Origin: an uncultured Faecalibaculum sp.
GTDB lineage: Bacteria > Bacillota_I > Bacilli_A > Erysipelotrichales > Erysipelotrichaceae
Direction: 5' to 3'
Length of the DNA stretch: 11,784 nucleotides
Assembly (NCBI RefSeq): GCF_910588395.1
Contig: NZ_CAJUPA010000015.1
Coordinates: forward strand, 43,172-54,955
Both the position numbers and the translations under genes were made by a program. Within the stretch, counting starts at the first letter, position 1. Each line of letters opens with the position of its first letter. Positions 6,434 to 11,784 of the stretch are shown piece after piece. The notes below the pieces were generated by a model that saw nothing but the letters and a program-made list of their open reading frames with translations, did not search any database and was not told the DNA's origin.

Positions 6434-9400
6434 ATGAGAAATTTTGACTATCTGAAAAAAGAACCGGTGTATCAGCCGTTTGCAGATCCGGCTATTGCAG
6501 CAGAGCGGGTCTTTGCCATTGATCCGTCATCATCCATGATCAATATAAGAAAAGCAGTGGAGCAGGCGCTGAAGTTTGTATTCCGACAGGAACACATTAT
6601 TGCTGGTGAAAAAGACAATCTTGTCTCCATGCTGCATAATTCTCAGTTGCAGGAGATTCTGCCGGAGGGGATGATCCGTGACCTGGATATTATCCGTATG
6701 CTAGGCAACCAGGCGGTACATACAGACAAGAAAGTTGAAAAAAGACGGGTTGTTCAGGCATTCATGGCGCTGTATGAGTTTCTGGACTGGATCGCTTATG
6801 GTTATGTTCAGGATGGAAATGATATATGGGATCCGGACAGAAAGTTTGTTCCTGCCCTGCTGCTGCCCAAACCCGGACTTTCTCGTACGGACGAAGAGCC
6901 AAAAACTGAACTCAGCAAACAAACGGCAGATGCTCAGCCCGGTTCAAGAAATAAACAGGATTATCCCATGGCTCCGCGGGAATCCGAGACAAGAAAACTG
7001 TACATTGATCTGATGCTGGAAAATGCAGGGTGGAAAAAAGGTACAAACTGGCTGGAAGAAGTCAGTGTCAGCCCCATGCCGACAAAGAGCGGAAAAGGAA
7101 ATGCCGATTATGTTCTGTATGGACAGGATGGAATGCCGCTGGCGGTCCTGGAAGCAAAAAAGACCACGGCTGACCTGGCAAAGGGCAGGCAGCAGGCATC
7201 CCTGTATGCAGATGCTCTGGAAAAACAGTGTGGAAGACGACCTGTCATCTTTCTCAGCAATGGTATGGAAACCCGGATCATTGACGGTATGTACCCGGAG
7301 CGAAAGGTCGCGGATGTATATTCTCCCAGAGATCTGGAAAAACTGTTCAATTTGCGATCCAGCTGGAAACCGCTGACTCCTGTACATTCCAGTGATGCCA
7401 TTGCAGGTCGCTATTATCAGAAACAGGCAATCGCTGCCATATGCGAACGGCTGGAAAGGAAAAAGAGAAAAGCTCTGCTGGTCATGGCCACTGGCTCCGG
7501 GAAAACGCGGACTGCAGCTGCTTTGATTGACTGGCTGGTTCAGAGAGGGTGGGTCCGCAATGTACTGTTCCTGGCAGATCGCAAAATGCTCGTCAGTCAG
7601 GCCAAAGCGGCCATGGAAGCCAGCCTTCCGGATTTATCTGTCACAAATCTCTGCGATGGAAAGAACAATCCGGATGCCAGAATTGTGGTTTCCACCTATC
7701 AGACAATTATGAACTGCATCGATACCACCAGTGACAACTATGGCAGAATTTTTACGCCCGGGCATTTTGACCTGATTATCTGCGATGAAGTGCATCGTTC
7801 GATTTACAACAAATACCGGGATATTTTCAACTATTTCGATGCACCGATGATTGGCTTGACTGCCACTCCGAAGAATGAAGTGGATCGGAATACGTATCAG
7901 TTGTTCGAGCTTCCGGATGGAAATCCGACATTTGCCTACAGTCTGGAAGACGGGGTCCGGGATCACTATCTTGTGGATTACGAAACCGTGGAAACAGGAA
8001 CAAAGTTCATCAAGGAAGGCATCCGGTTTGATGATTTGACGGAGGAAGAACAGGAAGATTATGAAGAGCGGTTTGCAGATGAAGACGGGAGACTGCCGGA
8101 AAAGATTGATTCGGCTGAACTGAACAAAACACTGTTTAACCGGGATACTATCCGCAAAGTTCTTGGACTGCTGATGGATTACGGGCTGCATGTAGATTGC
8201 GGAAGCAAGCTGGGAAAGACTATTGTATTTGCCCGGAATCACGAACACGCAGAGAAGATCCTGGAGGTGTTTCATCAGGAATATCCAGAGCTGGGCAATG
8301 ATTTTGCGCAGATTATTGACTTTCAGTCATATGATCCTGAAACACTGAAACGCAATTTCAGCGATCCGGATAAACTTCCTCAGATTGCGATTTCTGTAGA
8401 TATGCTGGATACAGGCGTGGATGTTCCAAGTGTTTTGAATCTGGTGTTCTTTAAAAAAGTGTTCTCGAAAACCAAGTTTTGGCAGATGATTGGCAGGGGA
8501 ACGAGACTGTGCGAAGGGTTGATAGACGGAAAAGATAAAGAAAAATTTCTGATTTTCGACTTTCTTGGCAATTTTGAATATTTCAGTGAAACACCGAATG
8601 CCTCAGAGCCGAAAGGGACCATATCCATTCAGGAAATCATTTTCTCCACGATTTTTCAGATGGTCTACAAACTGCAGCGAGAAAAATTCCAGACCCCGGA
8701 ATACAGAACATACAGAGACAAACTGATACTGCGTCTTGCATCTCAGGTTCAGTCTTTGAACCGTTCGGCCTTCAATGTGCATCAGCACCTGGATCTGGTG
8801 GACAGGTATCTGGACCCGGATCATTACAGAAAACTGGTCTCCGAGGACGTGATGCGAGTCCGCCATGAACTGGCACCACTGATTCAGCCTCCGAAGGATT
8901 CTCTCACAGCTGTCCGTTTCGACTCACTGATCTTCAGAATGGAACTGGATATTCTGTGTGATGGCAATGGCGGTAAGGGATTGAGGGATCTGAAGAAGAA
9001 AGCGGACAGTCTGCTGAAAGATTCCATGGATATTCCGGAAGTTGCGCAGCAGAGAGAACTGCTGGAAAAGTGTACAGATGACGAATATCTGTCGAAGCTG
9101 ACGATCTGGAAGCTGGAAGAAATCCGTCACAGTCTGCGGGATTTGATGAAGTATATCGTCAAAGAAGAAGCCAGGACCTATGAAACGGATTATCAGGATA
9201 CACTGCAGGATATGCAGATCAAGAAGCCGACTCTGGTCAGTCTGGAACTGGATACCTACAAAGAGAGGATGCGCAAGTACATTCGTGCTCATGAACACGA
9301 AGGGTGCATCATGAAGCTCAAGGAGAATCTGCCGTTGACGTATCGGGACTACAGCGACTTGCAGAAAGCTTTGTGGGAAGAAGCCGGAACCAAGGCGGAT

Positions 9401-9718
9401 TATGAAGCCGAATATGCAGACAAGCCACTGGGACCGTTTGTCCGCAGTATCACAGGGCTAGATCAAAGAGCCGCCAAGGAAGTATTTGCGAAATATATTG
9501 ATGAAGCAGAACTGAATTCAGAACAGATTCAGTTTGTAAATGAAATCATTGACTATCTTGTCAGAAACGGAACCATGGATCTGCAGGTTCTCCAGCAGTC
9601 ACCTTTTACGGACCGTGGAGGTATTGTTGGACTCTTTGGCAACGAAGTCGGAAAGTGGATGCGGGTGAAGCAGGGGATTGACGAGGTCAACCGCCGGGCT
9701 CATCCATTCGATGCCTAG
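6434..9718 (+). CDS. hsdR: Type I restriction enzyme, HsdR subunit (EcoEI-like, with N-terminal DUF4145-like domain)
   Basis: Motor and nuclease subunit of a type I restriction system. It translocates DNA with ATP and cleaves far from the unmethylated recognition site. Of 1094 residues, about 15-120 resemble the DUF4145 helical domain (LGNQAVHTDKKVEKR at 90-104). The HSDR_N nuclease domain has D225 and E240-A-K242 of the PD-(D/E)xK site. The superfamily 2 helicase shows Walker A ATGSGKT (352-358), DEVH (451-454), motif III TAT (476-478) and motif VI QMIGRGTR (684-691). The C-terminal region (about 985-1090: PLGPFVRSITGLD through PFTDRGGIVGLFG) resembles the EcoEI_R_C domain. All key residues are present, so it looks active. 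GGGAG precedes the ATG by 6 bases. hsdM follows after 26 bases. Codon use is more AT-rich than in the upstream genes, suggesting acquisition by transfer. Confidence 0.95.
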   Translation: MRNFDYLKKEPVYQPFADPAIAAERVFAIDPSSSMINIRKAVEQALKFVFRQEHIIAGEKDNLVSMLHNSQLQEILPEGMIRDLDIIRMLGNQAVHTDKKVEKRRVVQAFMALYEFLDWIAYGYVQDGNDIWDPDRKFVPALLLPKPGLSRTDEEPKTELSKQTADAQPGSRNKQDYPMAPRESETRKLYIDLMLENAGWKKGTNWLEEVSVSPMPTKSGKGNADYVLYGQDGMPLAVLEAKKTTADLAKGRQQASLYADALEKQCGRRPVIFLSNGMETRIIDGMYPERKVADVYSPRDLEKLFNLRSSWKPLTPVHSSDAIAGRYYQKQAIAAICERLERKKRKALLVMATGSGKTRTAAALIDWLVQRGWVRNVLFLADRKMLVSQAKAAMEASLPDLSVTNLCDGKNNPDARIVVSTYQTIMNCIDTTSDNYGRIFTPGHFDLIICDEVHRSIYNKYRDIFNYFDAPMIGLTATPKNEVDRNTYQLFELPDGNPTFAYSLEDGVRDHYLVDYETVETGTKFIKEGIRFDDLTEEEQEDYEERFADEDGRLPEKIDSAELNKTLFNRDTIRKVLGLLMDYGLHVDCGSKLGKTIVFARNHEHAEKILEVFHQEYPELGNDFAQIIDFQSYDPETLKRNFSDPDKLPQIAISVDMLDTGVDVPSVLNLVFFKKVFSKTKFWQMIGRGTRLCEGLIDGKDKEKFLIFDFLGNFEYFSETPNASEPKGTISIQEIIFSTIFQMVYKLQREKFQTPEYRTYRDKLILRLASQVQSLNRSAFNVHQHLDLVDRYLDPDHYRKLVSEDVMRVRHELAPLIQPPKDSLTAVRFDSLIFRMELDILCDGNGGKGLRDLKKKADSLLKDSMDIPEVAQQRELLEKCTDDEYLSKLTIWKLEEIRHSLRDLMKYIVKEEARTYETDYQDTLQDMQIKKPTLVSLELDTYKERMRKYIRAHEHEGCIMKLKENLPLTYRDYSDLQKALWEEAGTKADYEAEYADKPLGPFVRSITGLDQRAAKEVFAKYIDEAELNSEQIQFVNEIIDYLVRNGTMDLQVLQQSPFTDRGGIVGLFGNEVGKWMRVKQGIDEVNRRAHPFDA

Positions 9719-9744
9719 AGACAGGGAAAGGAAAAGGCAGACGT

Positions 9745-11265
9745 ATGATTACAGGAGAACTGAAGAATAAAATTGACAGTTTGTGGGAGATTTTCTGGAC
9801 TGGAGGTCTGACCAACCCTCTGGATGTGATTGAGCAGATGACCTATCTGATGTTCATTCACGATCTGGACGCCACTGATCAGCAGCATCAGAAAGAAGCC
9901 ATGATGCTGGGGCTGGACAGAAAGAGCATGTTTGACGGTACAGTCAGCATCAATGACCGGGAAATCAACAAGCAGGATCTGAAGTGGAGCAGGCTGGGAG
10001 ACATGGAGCCCAGACAGATGTATGAAACCATGGCCAATGCGGTTTTTCCGTTCATCAAGGGGCTGGATGAGAATGGTGACAGTGCGTATTCCACTTATAT
10101 GCAGGATGCGATTTTCAAAATTCCCACCCCGTTGATGCTGGATAAGATCGTGACAGCCATGAATGGGATTTATGAGCTGATGGCTGAGGACAAATCTGCA
10201 GATACCCGCGGGGACGTCTATGAGTATCTGCTTTCCAAAATTGCCACAGCCGGTGTTAATGGTCAGTTCCGTACACCGCGGCATATCATCAAAATGATGG
10301 TGGAGCTGATGGATCCCAAACCGGATGACATGATCTGCGATCCGGCTGCAGGAACTTCGGGGTTCCTTGTGGAAGCGGCAGAATATCTCAAGCAGAACAA
10401 GAAAGAAGACGTTCTGTTTGACCCGGAGAACCGGAAACACTATATGAATGACATGTTTACCGGTTTCGATATGGACCGTACGATGCTGCGAATCGGAGCC
10501 ATGAACATGATGACCCATGGAATCAAGCATCCCAATATCGAATACCGTGACTCTCTGACAGATCAGAATCCGGACAGGAATAAGTACTCTCTGATTCTTG
10601 CCAATCCGCCTTTCAAGGGATCACTGGATTATGACAGTGTTTCTGATGATCTGCTGGATACAGCCAAAACGAAGAAGACGGAGCTGCTGTTTCTGGAGTT
10701 GTTTTTGAAGATGCTGAAAAAAGGCGGCAGAACCGCCTGTATTGTTCCTGATGGTGTTCTTTTTGGCAGCAGCAAAGCGCATAAAGCCATTCGCAAGGAT
10801 CTGGTGGAAAACAACAAACTCCAGGCAGTGATCTCCATGCCCAGTGGGGTATTCAAACCCTATGCCGGCGTATCCACTGCGGTCCTGGTCTTCAATAAAA
10901 CCGGATACGGCGGAACGGATAAAGTCTGGTTCTACGATATGAAAAATGATGGTTTCAGCCTTGATGACAAACGTTCAAAGATTGAAGCCAATGATATTCC
11001 GGACATTGTGGAGCGATTCAGAAATCTGGATAAAGAGACGGAAAGAAAGCGAACTGACCAGAGTTTCCTTGTAGACAAAGAGGAAATCGTGAAGAACGAT
11101 TATGATCTCTCCAACAACAAGTACAAGGAAATTGAATATGAGAAGGTGGAGTACGAGCCGACTTCTGTGATCCTGGGGAAGATCAATGATCTGCAGAAAG
11201 AGATCGAAGCGGGTCTGAAGGAATTGGAGGAGATGCTGAATGAACAGAGGCTGGGTAATGAATAG
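9745..11265 (+). CDS. hsdM: Type I restriction-modification DNA methyltransferase, HsdM subunit
   Basis: Catalytic N6-adenine methyltransferase subunit. With HsdS it methylates the host recognition site, and with HsdR added it forms the restriction complex. The 506-residue protein has an N-terminal helical HsdM_N domain (about 5-140, beginning ELKNKIDSLWEIFW). Next come GQFRTPRHIIKMM (173-185, motif X region), the S-adenosylmethionine-binding motif I DPAAGTSGFL (199-208) and the catalytic motif IV NPPF (287-290). The last 40 residues are charged and helical (LQKEIEAGLKELEEML), as expected for contact with HsdS. A purine-rich GGAAAGGAAAAGG lies just upstream of the ATG. The gene sits 26 bases after hsdR and overlaps the hsdS start by 26 bases. 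No key residue is missing. The order hsdR-hsdM-hsdS indicates a single transcript. Confidence 0.96.
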   Translation: MITGELKNKIDSLWEIFWTGGLTNPLDVIEQMTYLMFIHDLDATDQQHQKEAMMLGLDRKSMFDGTVSINDREINKQDLKWSRLGDMEPRQMYETMANAVFPFIKGLDENGDSAYSTYMQDAIFKIPTPLMLDKIVTAMNGIYELMAEDKSADTRGDVYEYLLSKIATAGVNGQFRTPRHIIKMMVELMDPKPDDMICDPAAGTSGFLVEAAEYLKQNKKEDVLFDPENRKHYMNDMFTGFDMDRTMLRIGAMNMMTHGIKHPNIEYRDSLTDQNPDRNKYSLILANPPFKGSLDYDSVSDDLLDTAKTKKTELLFLELFLKMLKKGGRTACIVPDGVLFGSSKAHKAIRKDLVENNKLQAVISMPSGVFKPYAGVSTAVLVFNKTGYGGTDKVWFYDMKNDGFSLDDKRSKIEANDIPDIVERFRNLDKETERKRTDQSFLVDKEEIVKNDYDLSNNKYKEIEYEKVEYEPTSVILGKINDLQKEIEAGLKELEEMLNEQRLGNE

Positions 11266-11784
11266 GATTCAGTTGAAGGACTTGTGTTCTGTACGATCCT
11301 CTTCGTTGAAAGCAGGAGATGTTCATCAGATGAGTTCCGGAGGATTTCCGGTATTTGGGGCAAGCGGACCGATAGCCGGGATTGATACATACCAGATGGA
11401 TAAACCTGCCCTGGCAATTGTAAAAGACGGTGCAGGTTTCGGAAGAGTTTTTAAAACCCCGGCTCATTCCTCTGTGGTGGGAACTATGCAGTTCATTATT
11501 CCTGCAGACGAGGTTGATAGAGATTATTTGTATTATCTGCTGGACAGCATTGATTTCAGAAAGTATAAATCCGGAGCTACAATTCCACACATTTATTTCA
11601 AAGATTATTCCTCTCTGAGGCTGAAACAACATTCATTATCAGAACAGCGGGTAATTGCGCAAACTCTTGATAGAGTAGCTGAAATACTTCAGAATCTGCG
11701 GTCGGAGTATCTGGAATTCGATTCCCTTGTCAAATCCCGAGATGTCGCTTGGAAGCTATCATTGAGAGGTTGTTTTTATGGCAG
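11240..11784 (+). CDS. hsdS: Type I restriction-modification specificity subunit HsdS (first half, partial at window edge)
   Basis: DNA-recognition subunit that directs HsdM and HsdR to a bipartite site. The frame is open for 181 codons to the window end. The ATG at 11240 has GGAGGAG (11226-11232) 7 bases upstream and overlaps the hsdM end. The in-frame ATG at 11258, with AGAGG before it, is the alternative. One target-recognition domain is visible (about 10-125), with family landmarks FPVFGASGPIAG (36-47), AIVKDGAGFGRVF (59-71) and SGATIPHIYFKDY (111-123). The central conserved helix follows, with LSEQRVIAQTLDRV (133-146), ending in LVKSR (163-167). After LVKSR most relatives continue FxEMFGD, but this frame reads DVAWKLSLRGCFYG and does not match. 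The protein may thus be half-length, frameshifted or recombined here. The second recognition domain is not in the window. Confidence 0.88.
   Translation, partial: MNRGWVMNRIQLKDLCSVRSSSLKAGDVHQMSSGGFPVFGASGPIAGIDTYQMDKPALAIVKDGAGFGRVFKTPAHSSVVGTMQFIIPADEVDRDYLYYLLDSIDFRKYKSGATIPHIYFKDYSSLRLKQHSLSEQRVIAQTLDRVAEILQNLRSEYLEFDSLVKSRDVAWKLSLRGCFYG
11764..11784 (+). other. Candidate ribosome binding site and start of a further gene at the window edge
   Basis: GAGAGG (11764-11769) is followed after 8 bases by ATG (11778-11780) and GCA. This start is in a different frame from the open hsdS frame, and a TGA in its own frame lies just before it (11763-11765). Only two codons are visible, so the product cannot be named. 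If real, hsdS should end very soon after the window. Confidence 0.3.

Noticed and set aside
1..11784. CRISPR array, insertion sequence, integrase attachment site or replication origin
   Set aside because: No regularly spaced repeats, no transposase or recombinase gene, no terminal inverted repeats with target duplications and no DnaA-box clusters were noticed on reading. The tRNA at the left edge is separated from the hsd genes by core-like genes, so it is not an obvious integration site for them.

Overview
The window looks like a chromosomal segment of a fairly GC-rich member of the Bacillota (Firmicutes). The reasons are strong AGGAGG-type ribosome binding sites, hairpin-plus-T-run terminators after almost every unit, a tRNA-Gln tail directly before gltX, and a CpXC-domain protein. 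The family cannot be fixed from the sequence; an Erysipelotrichia-like gut bacterium is only a guess.

Layout. Positions 1-59 hold the 3' end of a tRNA (best fit tRNA-Gln) and its terminator. Positions 109-2509 form one unit: a promoter, gltX (glutamyl-tRNA synthetase), an MscS-type mechanosensitive channel whose start overlaps the gltX stop, and a terminator. Positions 2539-3926 form a second unit: a promoter whose -10 box overlaps the apparent start codon, two integral membrane proteins of unknown function overlapping by ATGA, and a terminator. Positions 4016-6373 form a third unit: a -10-like box, a three-domain Xaa-Pro aminopeptidase, a small CpXC-domain zinc-ribbon-like protein overlapping it by ATGA, and a terminator. 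All of this is GC-rich (58-68% G+C in 60-base blocks counted by hand).

From about 6374 the composition falls (28-50% in sampled blocks) and a type I restriction-modification operon begins: hsdR (EcoEI-like, with an extra N-terminal DUF4145-like domain), hsdM, and the first target-recognition half of hsdS, which is still open at the right edge. HsdM and HsdS would form the methyltransferase that marks host DNA. HsdR joins them as the ATP-driven translocase and nuclease that cuts unmarked DNA. The end of the visible hsdS departs from the usual central motif right after LVKSR, and a well-formed ribosome binding site and ATG lie in another frame at 11764-11780. The hsdS part may therefore be half-length or rearranged.

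No CRISPR array, insertion sequence or clearly undescribed system was found. The most open questions are the right edge of hsdS, the unknown membrane-protein pair, and the promoter that overlaps a start codon.
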